Shown: piece after piece, positions 8,958-21,849 of the stretch
Layout: the number at the start of each line of letters is the position of its first letter
How positions within the stretch are numbered: position 1 is the stretch's first letter
NCBI GenBank assembly: GCA_019279435.1
Contig: JAAALK010000288.1
Span: forward strand, 52,085,742 to 52,149,741
Length of the DNA stretch: 64,000 nucleotides
Direction of reading: 5' to 3'
Source: Zizania palustris
Lineage: Eukaryota > Streptophyta > Magnoliopsida > Poales > Poaceae
Made by a program: the position numbers and the translations under genes
The notes under the pieces: generated by a model
What the model was told of the DNA's origin: nothing
The model's database searches: none
What the model saw: the letters and a program-made list of their open reading frames with translations, nothing else

Positions 8958-11900
8958 TCATAGAATACCGTAAGGGTGACAAACACCAAGTTCCCCACGC
9001 AAGTAGGCAAAACGTGAAGCATCGCGGGGTTTTCTGAAAATATCGGCTAGCTGGTGTTGGGTATCAATGTATTGAAGTTCAATATCACACTTCTCATTAT
9101 GATCTCTAAGAAAATGATACCGTACATCAATGTGTTTGGTTCTGGAATGCTGAACTGGGTTGTTTGCAATACAAATAGCACTAGTGTTGTCATAGGAAAG
9201 TGGAACACTCTTATAATCCAACCCAAAATCCCGCAAGGTGGAAACCATCCACAAAATCTGAGAGCTATTCGGCCTCAGCCGTTGATTGTGCAATACTAGA
9301 CTGTTTGCGGGAAGACTAGCAAACCAGCGAAGTACCCCAAAAATGACAAGTACCTGAGGTAATTTTCCTATCAATTCTACACCCAGCAAAATTTGCATCG
9401 GAATAACCTCGAAGACACAAAGAGGAAGACGTAGAATACCAAATGCCAAATTCGAGGGTACGCTTGAGATACTTGAGAATGCTCTTTACTGCTTATCGGT
9501 GCGAAGCACGTGGCGAAGCCTGAAAACGAGCACACAGACACATTGGGAAGTGTATGTCCGGCCTCGTAGCAGTCAAGTAGAGGAGGGAGCCGATCATGCT
9601 TCAGAACTCATTCTGATCTATGGCTTGTCCATCTTCGTCAGGATCCAATGCTACAGATGTAGCCATTGGAGTGGCGAGTGGCTTCAGCATCAGCCATGTC
9701 GAACATCTTGAGCAGGTCCTTGGTGTACTTCGTCTGGTGGACGAATGTACCTTGTTTGCTATGCTTGATTTGCAAACCAAGGAAAAATGTGAGTTCGCCC
9801 ATCATGGACATTTCGAACTCTCTGCTCATGGTATCTACAAACTCGGCAACCAAAGCATAAGAAGAGCCACCAAAGATGATATCATCCACATAAATCTGAA
9901 CTAGCAGGAAATCTTTGCCATACTTGAAAGTAAAAAGGGTTTTGTCAACTAATCCCATCAAATACGCCCGCTCAAGCAGAAAAGACTTAAGTCTATCATA
10001 CCAAGCCAGAGAGGCCTACTTGAGTCCATAAAGAGCCTTATGAAGTTTAAGGACGTTATGTGGGTATTTGGGGTTTTCAAAGCCAGGGGGTTGTTTTACA
10101 TAAACATCTTTGCCTATGAAGCCATTAAGAAAAGCACTTTAAGATCCATTTGATAAAGTTTGAAACCAAGGGATACCGCATATGCAAGTAAAATCCTAAT
10201 AACCTCAAGACGAGCAACAGGTGCAAAAGTCTCAGTAAAATCAATCCCTTCTAATTGACAATAACCCTGAGCTACAAGTCTAGCCTTGTTTCTAACTACA
10301 GTCCCATCCTCCCCTTGTTTGTTTTTGAAAATCCATTTTGTTCCAATGAAATGAACATTTGGTGGAGGATGAACTAAAGTCCAGACTTGGTTTCTCTCAA
10401 AATTTTCAAGTTCTTCATGCATGTCATTGATCCAACTAGAATCAAAAAGTGCATAACTAACATCTAAGGGCTCAAAAGAAGCAACTAAAGCAAAATCAAT
10501 GAAATGAGCATAAGACCGTATTACCCTTTGATCAATCTCACCAATGATCCACTCGGGAGGATGCATCCTTTGAATATGGTGTGGAGCCTCGTGGCGGGAT
10601 GTAGTCTCCCCCTCAACTTGTGCATTGGTGTGGTCCAAGATGACCAATGTCGAGGTAGTTGCTTCGAGGCCTTGCGCCGAAGTGGTCGAAGCGGAGTCGG
10701 CATCGGGGATTGATGTCGAGGGGAGTAGGGGTTCATCTTCGAAATCTTCGTGATCTTCCTCTTCGAAGATGGTATGTTCCATGTCGTGTTCATTTGCCTG
10801 TTCAAAAGTAGAACTAACAAAGGGGGTTGATTCATCAAAAGTCACATCACATGACTCAATGACAGTGTTAGTTTCCAAATTGAAAACACGATAAGAATGA
10901 CCATGAGTAGTGTATACCAAAAAGATCACATCAGAAGAACGCAACTCAAATTTATCTAAATTTCCACGTTTCAGGATAAAGCATCGACAACCAAAAACTC
11001 GAAGATGAGTCACTTTGGGATGTCTCCCAAAACGCAGTTCATAAGATGTTAAGTTCAAAATTGAGCGCAAGAAAATTCGGTTTGAGATGTAACATGCAGT
11101 GTTCATGGCCTTAGCCGAGAATTTTCTAGGAGTCCTGTGCTCATCGAGCATCGTCCTAGCCATCTCAACCAAAGTGCAGTTCTTCCTCTCAACAACACCG
11201 TTCTGTTGAGAAAGTCGTAGAGCAGAGAATTGATGTTCTATGCCATGCTCCATGCAAAAGTCAACAAAAAAACTGCTCTTGAACTCAGTGCCATTATCAC
11301 TTCGAATGAATTTTAATGCATTAGGGAGTTCAGTAAAAAGTCTCACAACAAAGCTCCGAAAGTGTGAGAACACTTCATCCTTGCTGGCAGGAAAGAAGAC
11401 CCAGGAGTAGCGAGAGAAATCGTCGACAATGACTAACACATACCACTTGCCGCCTAAAGAACTAAGCCGAGAAAGACCTACAGTGTCCATATGGAGAAGT
11501 TCTCTAGGTTGTTTAGTCATCACCATGGTGACTGGTGAGTGCGAAGCGACAATCATTTTTCCATGTCGACATGGAGCGCAAACTAAATTCTTCTCAAACT
11601 TAAGCTTGGGAAATCCTTAGATCAGACCTAGGGCACTCAGACGAGTGAGCAACTCAAAGCTCATATGCCCTAGTATCCTATGCCATTTCCAAAGCTCAGA
11701 AGTCGAATGTGCAACAAGACAATGAGAAGAACCAGATGACTCAAAAAAATCAGCTCCAAAAACTCTCCCAACCGTAAAGAACTTACAAACTACAGAACCA
11801 TCAAAATTGAGTACATGCGAAGTATCGCGATGGAATCGCACTTCGAAGCCCTCATCAAGCAATTGAGATACAGAGAGCAAATTGTATCCCAAATTTTCAA

Positions 11901-12105
11901 CCAAAGCAACATCTTTGAGAGTGAAATTTGAGTTGACTCTTACCACACCTTTACCTTTCACTCTACTCCTTCGATTGTTGCCAAAGGTGATATGTTTCTT
12001 TTGCTTGGTTGTGGTGAGGCTGGAGAACCATGCTGCATCTCTAGTTATATGGGGCGAATAACTGGAGTCCATGACCCACGTGCCCTCCAAGCCTCGGTCT
12101 GATGC
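8958..12105 (-). pseudogene. D pol: protease, integrase, RT, RNase H (decayed)
   Basis: Protease begins near 12090 (VMDSSYS, where the family motif is DSGCS, so the active-site Gly is lost). The pre-integrase motif LWKWHR follows, then an integrase with its three acidic residues visible (HMDTVG, RSDNGTEF, NGVVERKN) in 10114-11556. RT starts in the same frame (KWIFKNKQGEDG) and is broken near 10115. The catalytic YVDD motif is in another frame at 9638-9961. The RNase H tail (KHIDVRYHFLRD) is at 8958-9449, again frame-shifted, and its first part is scrambled. Compared with H, at least three frameshifts and several substitutions have accumulated. The product cannot be active. Confidence 0.85.
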
Positions 12106-14566
12106 CTACACATGATAAGAGAATCTCGATCGGTCAGTGCTGGGGTGAGTAAAAACATGATGAGACATTAAAAACTGAGTGATATGAGTAGTAGGCACAG
12201 TAAAAATAGACTATCTACACACAAGAAAATTAGAATGATGCAAAGTGCGAGGTCTACCTACATGCTGTGACCCAAATGCATGACGAGGTCTCCTAACTTG
12301 TTGAGGCACAAAGTTACTCACACAGGATCTACCACCATATGAAACATGGTGAACACCTCGAGGAGCAAAACCTCTCTAGGAAGTACGAGGAGCCTCGAAA
12401 ACAGGATGTGAGTAAACCTCAGACTCATGCATGCCTAGAGATGGGTAATGTATGTTCTAGAAACGCATCACCTGAGAGCGTCGCTCATCCTTGATGCGAC
12501 AAAAATAGAACCCAACCAGATGACCCGCCCACTGACAGTAGGAACAAAGAAAAACTCTCCTAGGGGCACTCTCATGGGTCATAGGAGAAATTCTCATAGG
12601 CTCCTTGGGCTTTTGGTGAGTGGTTTTCTTGGGAGGAATTTTCTTGGCAGGAGGAGAGGTTTTCTTTGGAGTTTGGGTAGGATTTTTGGTTGATGGAGTG
12701 TCTAACTGGGCTCTTTCTTTCTCTAAGGTAGTGGGTGAGGTAAAAACAGTTTTGTTCTCACTATCTGAAGGAATTCTCTCAAAACCCAATCCCAGAGCAA
12801 ACCCTGCCCTGTCAGCACACATCTTGGTTTTTCCTAAGAGCAAGTCCATCCTACCCTTCCCTTCGGTGCATTTGTTAACCACAAAAAGAAGGTATTCATT
12901 CTCAGTCAGGAGGTGTTCAGCTTGCTCTCTAACAGTGCCTAGCTGGTCCTTAAGGATTATGCAAGTGTCATACACAGGTTGCACATCCTTAGAACTACTG
13001 GCCCTCTCCAATCTAGCCTCTAAATCTTGAACATGCTTATCACGTAAATCGATGCTCTCACGTAATAAGGGGCAGTTCATGCATTCAATTATATCATGAG
13101 GACTAGAATCAACCATCAAAAGCTGCTTCTGTGCAGTCTCAAGCTCAAAAAGAGTTTGAGCATGCACAGAACGCAACTGAGCAAGCTCACCCATGACAAC
13201 AGTGCAATATTCACATTCAGTATCATTAACTCTAGACTTAAGCATGGTATAATCAGTAGAAAAATATTCTAGCCTAAGTCTAAGGTCTTTTCTATCTCTA
13301 GCAGCTTGCACAAGTAATCTATCCTGACCGAGAACTACTTCATTCAGCTCATCTAATTTAATTGAAAGCTGGTCATAGGATAATGGTACCTCAGATGAGT
13401 CAAGCTCATCACCGCTGTGATCGCTGTCGGCCATGAAGTAAAGGCCAATGAAATCTTGTCCATTCTTATCCTTCTTCTCCTCCTTCCTTGGAGACTCCTC
13501 CTCCTCATCAGAGATCGACTCCTCAGTTGAGGAAGTGTCGATGTCGCTGAGAGCAGTAACAAATGCTTTGGAAGCGGCTTTGGCTACACTCTTAGCCACC
13601 TTGCCGCGCTTGCCCTTCACAAAGGGTTTCCTCTCCTTTTGTGGTATTTGGGGCACTCACTCTCATCTCTCTTCTTGAGTTTAGGACAGTTGACCTTGAA
13701 GTGAGAAGTATGGCCACACTCAAAACAACCACTAAAACCACTTCTCTGATCTCGTCTCTCATGGTGAAAACGGGTGAACCTTCTGCAATGAGAGCAAGCT
13801 CGTCATCATCCAGAGTATCCACCTGCTCCTTAGTGATGGAGACCATGGAGGACAAAGCAAAACCATCTGCAAGAACACAAGTGCCATATGTGCTTTGTTC
13901 TGCAGTGGTGCTACGGCTAGTGCTAGAAACTAGTGCCAATGGTCATGGAAAGGAGTTCCTATGCACTGCAAGAGATGCCTTGGCAATCTTTGTGGACTTC
14001 AGCTTGCTGAAGAGCTCATCACAGGTCAATGTGTCATAACATGCAGACTCCTCAATGCTGGATATCTTCACTTCCCATATGCTACGATCAAGATCATAGA
14101 GAAGCTTGATAGCCCTTTCATGATCATTGTAAGCAAGCGTCCCGTTGGACCACAAGTTACTCACTATTGCATCAAAGCGAGAAAACATGGCATCTATAGA
14201 TTCACTAGGTGCCTGCACAAACAACTGATACTATCGATTGTACGTGCTTTGGCGCCTAGCCTTAATCTGTGTACAGCCCTCATGAAAAATAGTGAGTGTA
14301 GTCCAAATCTCCCTAGCTGTCCTAAGGTGCTGCACCCTATCAAACTCACTTCGACTCAAACCAATGAACAATATATTTCTAGCCTTGGAGTTGGCATTAT
14401 ACTGATCCTTTTCTGTTTGAGAGGTGCGAGTTTCAGGGATGGAGTATTGTGAGTCCACAATCTCCCAAATTGCATTTCCTTGGCTTAGCAAGTAAGCCTC
14501 CATGCGCACCTTCCAGTATGCAAAATCAGTCCCATCGAACAGAGGTATTTTACTAACTCTGTCCAT
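12106..14566 (-). pseudogene. D gag (UBN2-type), with coiled coil and two zinc knuckles, decayed
   Basis: The ATG is at 14566, just after the primer site (MDRVSKIPLFDGTDFAYW). The UBN2-like gag core runs to about 13940. A coiled-coil-rich region follows (12457-13656), and a C-terminal CX2CX4HX4C-type knuckle (CSYCQWAGH) is near 12530. An earlier knuckle, seen intact in H (CFECGDTSHIKANC), is destroyed here by a frameshift. In-frame TAG codons at 14231-14233 and at the gag/pol boundary (12106-12108) are shared with H. A TGA near 13940 and other stops are private to D. Confidence 0.8.
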
Positions 14567-14616
14567 GTCGCCAACAGATCACAAAACCGGTTAAGGTCAA
14601 CTGGTGATCTTAACCT

Positions 14617-14628
14617 GCTCTGATACCA
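14617..14628 (-). other. D primer binding site, initiator tRNA-Met type
   Basis: TGGTATCAGAGC on the minus strand, two bases inside the LTR-like sequence at 14631. It is the standard priming site of plant copia elements. A second copy lies at 15446-15457. Confidence 0.85.
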
Positions 14629-14630
14629 AT

Positions 14631-15398
14631 TGTTGGACCGGAAACGGCGACCAGAGGGGGTTGAATGGGAGCTTTTAAAATTTCAGACTAAAAATAGCAT
14701 TCTGTTTTAATTCTGTCTTCTACGGAACAAGCTTCGAACACACCCTTCGAAGTTCTAGTACGGAGGTATTTCACAGCTTCGAAACCAGGCTTCGCAAGGA
14801 GCAAAAGTTTGAAGTCAAGAAGACTTCACTCCACCCACAACACCCAAAAACTCAACTCTGCTAAGTCAGTGCAGGTTCCACACACAGGGTGCCTTCGAGC
14901 AGACTTCGCACTTCACCCTTCGCAGGAGAAGGTTTCCCTCTGTAGACTTCGACCAGATACTCTGCACTAGCAACTGGTACTAGGCTTCATATTTCGGAGG
15001 TCTGAATGCACACTAAACACACTGCGTTGAGGACTCTGATAGGGAAGAAAACAAGCTTCGAGTTAAGCCAGACACAGTGCTTCGCTAGTAATTAGTGAGG
15101 ACTTGCCTCCAGTTTACACAGACTGAACGAACACTGAAGAACACTCTACGCACGCACTGATCTCTAGCACACTTCTTCAAAAACACCTTAGACAACAATC
15201 CCAATCCAGGAAGAAGTGGTGCACAACAAACTCAAAACAATCAGTGCATAAATAGCATACAAGTTCAAGCAGAATATGAAAACAGAATCAAAGTTTCATT
15301 GCTTGAATAGGGAACACAAAATGAACTCACACGATGAATATAGAGGGTGTGACGGCTAGCACAAGAGTTCTACAATGGCTGCTCAAAGTGTTACTGTA
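14631..15398 (-). repeat. Extra partial LTR inside D
   Basis: This is the R/U5 side of a copia LTR (768 bp) that starts TGTTGG like the full LTRs but stops just after GTTACTGTAG and joins a second copy of the 61-bp leader. Its sequence differs from both D LTRs at many shared sites (for example, they have AAGAACAGTCTCC where this has an ATTCTGTCTTC variant). It therefore derives from a different subfamily member. Confidence 0.8.
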
Positions 15399-15459
15399 GC
15401 CAACAGATCACAAAACCGGTTAAGGTCAACTGGTGATCTTAACCTGCTCTGATACCAAT
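15399..15459 (-). repeat. Second copy of the D leader and primer site
   Basis: The 61 bp matches 14570-14630 essentially base for base, including the tRNA-Met primer site. It places a complete leader between the partial LTR and the complete right LTR. Confidence 0.85.
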
Positions 15460-17472
15460 TGTTGGATTGGAAACGGTGACCAGAGAGGGGTGAATGGGAT
15501 CTTTTAAAATTTCACGCTAAAAATAGCCTTCTATTTTAAGAACAGTCTCCTACGGAACAAGTTTCGAACACATCCTTCGGAGGTCTGGTTCGTAGGTATT
15601 TCACAACTATGAAACCAGGCTTCACGAGGAGAAAAAGTTCGAAGTCTAGAAGACTTCGCTCCACCCACAAACCGAAGACTCAACTCTGCTAAGTCAGTGT
15701 AGGCTCTGCACACTTGGTGCCTTCGAGCAGACATCACACTTCTCCCTTCGCAAGAGATGACTTCCCTTTGAGGACTTCGACCAGATACTCTGCACTAGCA
15801 ACTGGTACTAGGCTTCATATTCCGAAGGTCTAAACTCACACAGAACACACTATGTAGAGGACTTCAACAAGGGAATAAAAACACCCTTCGACTACGGATC
15901 ACTCAGTGCTTCGCTAGTAAATGGTGAGGGGTTACCTTAGTTTACACAGAGCAAATACACTGAAAATCACAGATGCACAGATCTTTCAAAGACTTCTCTA
16001 GAGGAAAACCAGTGCGCAAACTCAACCAAAAAGGAAATGGTGCACAGAGGAATCAATGCATGTAGTGTAACATAAAATACAAGTTCTAGCAGTGAAAGTA
16101 GAAATGAATCAAAACTTCATTGCAAGAACAGGGAACACAAAATGAACTCACAGGTTTGAATACATGAGTGTGACGGCTAGAACATGAGTTCTAAAATGGC
16201 TGCTCAAAGTGTTACTATTTCCTAGCTAGCCTCCACTATTTATAGGCACTATTCAGCCCTGTAAACAGACTACTTTACCCCTAGGGTTTACACTGATTTT
16301 GTCTCATCAGAACGGGGGGTACAGATGGTAGTCTACTTTATTTGGAGGCTTCTTTTGCTAGCTTCGCAGAGGAGACATCATCAGCTTTTGCAGAGCAGAA
16401 ACGATCAGCCTTTGTAGTTTTGGAGTCTTCTGAAGCCCCTCTTCGCACGCGAGGGGTGCGGTAGCTTCAGCGAGAAGCCTTGAGCCTGACGGCCTTCGCT
16501 TCACCAAAGTCAGCCTTCAATACAGTGATGGTTTTGAGCCAAAGCCGTCAAAGCCCTTGAGCCTTCGCGCCATCACCTCCGGAGTGGACCACCATGGCTT
16601 CGCAGCTACTCCCAGCTCGAACTCCATCAGTCCATGTACTGAAGCCATGCATGGCCGAAGTACCTCAAGTCAGCTACACTCCGAAGCCCCACGTTCGAAG
16701 TACGACCCTTCGAAGTCCCTCCTTCGTCCAAGGACTCCGCATGAAGCATTCCATGAGCCCTTCATCGCAGTGTCTCTCCCCGAGCACACTTCTCGACGAA
16801 CCTCACCTGGACCATGCCTTCGATGCACCTTGACTTCTAAGACCTCCGTCGGATGAACTTTCGAGTGCCTCCATCCGGAGCACACTTCGACCACCATGCC
16901 TCACTACCGAGGATGTTGTCCACCATACTTCGAAGTCACTCCATTCAGAGTACCCTTTGAAGTGCCTCACCTCCGAGGACTTCGTCTCGGGGTACCTTCA
17001 GCCAGAGCCATGCTCCACACTCTCTGCCTTCGCCTGGTGCACCTTGACCTGAGGACCGACCTCGACCCCAAGAAACCTTCGTGACTGAGCACCCCCGCTC
17101 GCCTAGCATCAAGCCTCCCGCTTGACCAAGGTTTACTTGCTGCGAACCATCCATCGCCTCCAAAGTTACGTACACACTACAGATAAACATACAAATGTAT
17201 CTAGTACCCCAGAGACCTCTCCGGGTAAACAACCTTCGGTACACACTCCGGTGTACCACACAAAGTACCGAACTCTTTAGTACGACCAAGTCATTGTGTA
17301 CTATCAGAACCCTCTGACAGTCACACTCCGTTGCAACAGCCGCAACAACCTAACCCACCGAACCCTTCGGTGAAACAACCTCCAAACCCCTTCGAAGGTA
17401 CCCCTTCAAATCTAGAGGACAAAATCTGTCAATCACTCTTCACAAACTCCGAAACCAACCTTTGGTTTCTCA
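15460..17472 (-). repeat. Right (5') LTR of D
   Basis: Runs TGTTGG to TTTCTCA on the plus strand and is followed by the target duplication CCTCC. The TATA box is at 16237-16244 (minus). It is about as long as the left LTR and is clearly diverged from it. Confidence 0.9.
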
Positions 17473-17477
17473 CCTCC

Positions 17478-17486
17478 AAAAGAAAG
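17478..17486 (+). pseudogene. 9-bp remnant of the CACTA E exon between D and A
   Basis: AAAAGAAAG is all that separates the D target duplication from the A LTR. It reads K-R-K in the frame that continues from 5791 and resumes at 49936. Its last five bases are the left copy of the A target duplication. Confidence 0.7.
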
Positions 17487-18648
17487 TGTTGATAGAAAAA
17501 ATGGCATTAATGGTTAAGATTGTCAAAATATCAATTTTGGTAATTTGGGCCGAAAAATGCATATGTCCTGGGTTGGGCCGAAGCCCTATAGGGCCGAAGG
17601 ACCATTGGGCCATGGGCTTCAGAAGCTTCCATCTAGCCCACAACCTTCGGCCCGGAGGCCTTCGGAGGCCCACTCTGCCAAAGCTTCAGCCTAAGGACCA
17701 GGCTTCGGCAGGCCTAGGCAAAGGCCCACTTTGGGCAGGAGTTAGAGATTGAGTCCGATTTTTGACTAAGTCTTTTACGCGTGATCAAACAGAATTCCAC
17801 TAGATTAGGCTTAGAGATTAGAAGTCTAGCCCCCATAAATATAGGGGTGAGGCCGGTTCAACAGCCCCCCCAACACAAATCAACCACAAAGCCCTAGCTT
17901 TGAATCGTACTTTACTTTATCTTTACTTTTTGTATTCTTCGTGGGTTTGCCGGGAAGCCCTCCGACGGCCACTTCGGAATAGTGGTAATCCTTGTTACTT
18001 CGCTTGTGAAGTATCCGTTAATCTACGTAATAGATTGTTATCGCCTTGTTACTTCACCTGTGAAGTATCCGCTAATCTGTGTAACAGATTGCTACCTTTG
18101 CCCCTAGTGCAATGCTTAGTAGAATTCGGTCCTCAGGACGAATTGGTACTTCGAATCTACTCTGTTGCAGGTTACCTACGTTTGGAGCTACTCCACCGGA
18201 GGTATTCAGAGCTAAGAGATTGCACACCAACACGCTTCGCCAATAGACTTCATCACGACAGGCTTCGCCATGCTCGTACTTCGCTCTGAATGAAGTCACG
18301 CTCATGCGTTGCACCAAAGTCATTATTCTGTATCTTACTGTATCAAAGACTTTGCACCGAACCCCGCTGTTCGGAGGTGATTGTCACGTCTAGATCCATT
18401 CGGAGTTCATCTTTGGCCTGATCAGTCCGAACGCCGAAGGTACCCTTCAGCGGGATATTTCACACCAGACGCCGAAGGTAGCATTCGGCGACACCCTTCA
18501 CACTATACTTTGAATCAGTCAGGCTCTGCTTGGTTTGCTGATTTGTTTGTTTAATATATTTCTTTCGGCTAATTGGATTATTTTGTGTGATCTAATTACC
18601 TGGCTCGTTGAATTGACCCAAGTGAGGGGGCACGTTTTTGTGTCAACA
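17487..18648 (+). repeat. 5' LTR of A
   Basis: Starts TGTTGATAG and ends TGTCAACA. It is about 150 bp shorter than the 3' LTR, mainly lacking a ~105-bp piece near its end that the 3' LTR has after ATTACCTGG. The TATA-like box is CATAAATATA at 17834-17843 (TATAAATA in the 3' LTR). Confidence 0.85.
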
Positions 18649-18655
18649 CACTTTT

Positions 18656-18673
18656 TGGCGACTCCACTAGGGA
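18656..18673 (+). other. Primer binding site of A
   Basis: TGGCGACTCCACTAGGGA, seven bases after the LTR. I recall this as the Ogre/Tat-type priming sequence assigned to a tRNA-Arg; the tRNA identity was not checked. Confidence 0.7.
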
Positions 18674-18687
18674 GAAACTATGCCAAC

Positions 18688-21600
18688 ATGACGGGTACAT
18701 CTACGTCGGCCGCCGGTACATCTACAACGACTACTACGTCTACACCGCCGATGGACACCATGGGAGGCACAGACATCGACAACCGCAACATCATGACGCC
18801 CACTCTTGAAGACTTTCCCGCATAAGACCGAGCAGAAATCGAGGCAAAGATGAAGGCGCTCCAGGACATGATGCTTGGAGGCTACGTCAAGACGCACGCG
18901 GGCTTCATCAAGCGTGACATCATCACCCCCGACCTTGCTCAGATCTAGGTAACACCTGTATCGTCTTGTTTATCTTCTTTAGAGATTGAGAAAAAAATAG
19001 CCGCATCGGTAGATCAGGCCGTTAGTGCTTCTCTAGCCAACTATTTAGATTCGGCAGTTATCTCCCAAGTAGAGGCGACAGTTAGAAGGTTCGGCTTTAC
19101 TAAGGCCGTACCATCAGCCCCTATTGCTAGTATACCTCCGGTAAATCATGTGTACAGTAGAAATGACAGTAGCACTGGCAAGACCATTGCGTCTCCGGTC
19201 CCAACATCCATGGCCAAGACTAGTCACTATGCTTACGACCAAGCTAGCACTGCGTACCTGGGCTCGAGCACGTCGCACAGCTAACGCATAGGGAAGAGGC
19301 CCATGGCCGACACGCCGATATCCCGCTGCATGTCATGCCCCCGCATGAGAGGCACGCGTAGACTGCAGGACAAGATGACCTAGAGGAGCGAATCCGTGCA
19401 CTATTTAGGGAATGTGCCGACTTCGTGCCTAGGGGTCAGGATAGGGTTTACCGGAAACCATATCCTGATAATTTCGATACAATACCCTACTCCCGCGGCT
19501 ATAGAATTCCCGAATTTACTAAGTTCGACGGCGAGGGTAACAAAACCACACTAGAGCATGTTAGTCAATTTTTGGCACAGTGTGGAGAAGCTAGTGGGTA
19601 TGACGCTCTAAAACTTAGACTATTTTCTCTCTCGCTATCCGGCACCGCTTTCACCTGGTTTTCAGCGCTCCCACCGAACTCCGTTCAAACATGGGATGAA
19701 TTAGAACAAAAATTCCATGACTACTTTTTCACGGGTGAGACAGAACTTAGGCATTCACACTTGACATCGGTTAGGCATAAATCTAATGAGAGTGTCTCTG
19801 AGTATATCAAGCATTTTAGGGATACTAGGAACCGATGTTTCAGGCTTAATATTTTGGAAAGGGATTTGGTAGATCTAGCTTTTAGTGGGTTGCGTTCCGA
19901 GATTAAAGAGAGACTAGACAACCAGAACTTTTTAGAAGTTAGCCAAGTCTTGCAGCAGGCTCTGGTCCAAGAAGGCCGAGCTAAAGATAAAAAGTTTATT
20001 AAGACATTTAACAAGCCTAGGGCTGAAATCCACGTCATGGAATGCTCCGATGAGGAGGAATCAAAAGAAGAGGATTCAGCCGACATGTACGCAGCAGAAT
20101 GGGTTTGGAATGCTAAGAGTAAACCTATCACTTGCTCCGAGTTACAACCATCTCCCACGAAGAATCGGCCTAGTGAGGTCAAGTTCTCATTTTACATAAC
20201 TAAGTGTGATAAAATATTTGATTTTCTCTTAAAGAACCAGATTCTCAGATTGCCTAAAGGCAAGGTCATTCCATCAGCCGATGAGTTGAAGAAACATCCA
20301 TACTGTAAGTGGCATGATTCGCATTCACATAATACTAATGACTGCAATGTTTTTCGGCGGCAGGTTCAATCGGCCGTAGAAGAAGGATGATTGAAAATAG
20401 ACCATAATACAAAGATGAATATGGACAAAGGTCCCTTTCCTGTCAACGCCATCGACCTCGGTGAGAAGAAGGTGTTGATTTGGCCAGAACAGGCCGAGTC
20501 GACTAAAGGGAAGGCGGTAATTGTTGGAGAGCCGCGCACACGCACACTCAAACCTAAAAACCCCGAGGTGGGAGTGTGGAAACAAAACATTAGCATTCCT
20601 TCAGATAAAGTTCGCAAAAAGCCGAAGGTAACATATAAGATGTTGTTAAACAAGCACCAACGAAAAGCCAAGGAAACAGGCTCCCGCGCTAAGAAACTAA
20701 GTCAGCCGAAGGGCCCAAGGCATTCGGAGGGTGGCTTCGGACCATAGTGGCCGAGCCCTCCTCATGATGGCTTCAGACCGCAATGGCCGAACCCTCCGCA
20801 CGGTGACTTCGAGCCACAGTGGCCTAACACTCCGTATAGTGGCTTCGAACCTCAATGGCCGAACCCCCTATACAGTAGCTTCGGACCCCAATGGCGGAAC
20901 CCCACACCACTCTAGATGAACCCTTCGACAGGAGGCTTCGACCCACACTGGCCGAACGTACCTCTAGCATGGCAGGACCCCTCACTGATATGGTCCAAGA
21001 CACTGTCGACTCTACCGAACCCCCCTCCGGGTAACGGGTTTGGCTCACAGTGGGCGAAGCCACTGGAGCCGCCGATGCCTCCGCCATACAACTAGGCGGG
21101 GACTCCGTGGGCTCCACACGTATCATAGCCGGAGTACCCTCTGCAACTTAACGCTATGCCCTATTTTCCTTTGGAGTATTATGAATGGTAGGGACAAACA
21201 GACACAGCGGAGGGAGGCGTCATCCACAGGCTGTTCGTGGTACCTCTGAATCGGCTCGTGCAGAGCGAAGTCGAAGAATATGGGCACGAGGAGGCAAAGA
21301 TAGGGTGTCCGAAGCCATCATAGTCAGAGTAGGGTATTAGGAAGTCCCAATCCCGAGGGTCCCTTCGCCGAAGTCTGATGGAGATAAATCCCCTACTTTG
21401 GCCGAAGCCCGCGCCGAAGCCTTGTCCGACCGGCTGAACGAGGCCAATTTGATTTCTAGGGTCCTCAGCGAGGGATCCTCCAAATACAAAGCATGTGAGG
21501 CCAAGGTGGGCAGTACCACTTCGGCTAGAGCCAACAGGAACCAGGCAGTGGCACCTAGTACCAAGCCACAACCATCTTGGGCACCTCCATGTCTGTCCAA

Positions 21601-21760
21601 ATCACAAAAGAGGCATCTACAAATACTAAGGGCATAGGAGATGCGGGAGAAGAAGGCCGAGGACGAGCGAGACACTATTTTTGAAGAAATTTGCCCGCGG
21701 CCAACGACAAGACGGGTATGGAGGATGAAGCCGGTTGACATACCAACCCAGCTCCTAGTC
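18688..21760 (+). pseudogene. A gag, decayed
   Basis: The likely start is ATG 18688 (MTGTSTSAAG). TAA at 18823 and TAG near 18946 break the N-terminal part. The best-preserved part, 19425-20390, is a Retrotrans_gag core (contains FTKFDGEGNKTTLEHVSQFL, TAFTWFSALP and SVSEYIKHFRDTRNRC). A short zinc-knuckle-like C..H...H....C is near 20310 (CKWHDSHSHNTNDC). Beyond it is a proline/tryptophan repeat and a poorly preserved tail. The product would form the virus-like particle. Confidence 0.75.
20729..20920 (+). repeat. 36-bp tandem repeat in A gag tail
   Basis: About four and a half copies of a 36-bp unit encode a 12-residue motif of the form GFxPQWPNPPxx. The copies differ by several changes each but keep the QWPN core. 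Confidence 0.75.
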
Positions 21761-21849
21761 TGAGTGACAACGACAACAACATGCTCGATGATGACTACTC
21801 GCCCATCTCCAAGGGGCCCGCACCCCAGATGATGGACATCAACGTCATC

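Larger units (their letters stand above)
5792..17472 (-). mobile_element. Ty1/copia element D (Maximus/SIRE type), TSD CCTCC
   Basis: The element is bounded by LTRs 5792-7808 and 15460-17472 and flanked by CCTCC at 5787-5791 and 17473-17477. Gene order on the minus strand is gag, protease, integrase, reverse transcriptase, RNase H, which is the copia order. Integrase before reverse transcriptase, ~2-kb LTRs, a large coiled-coil gag and an initiator tRNA-Met primer site fit the Maximus/SIRE lineage. The LTRs differ at roughly 10% over their first 220 bp by my count, so D is old. An extra partial LTR plus leader (14631-15459) makes it structurally odd. It belongs to the same family as H. Confidence 0.9.

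Noticed and set aside
21179..21741. Minus-strand frames in the A gag tail
   Set aside because: Shadow frames opposite decayed gag sequence; no conserved domain.
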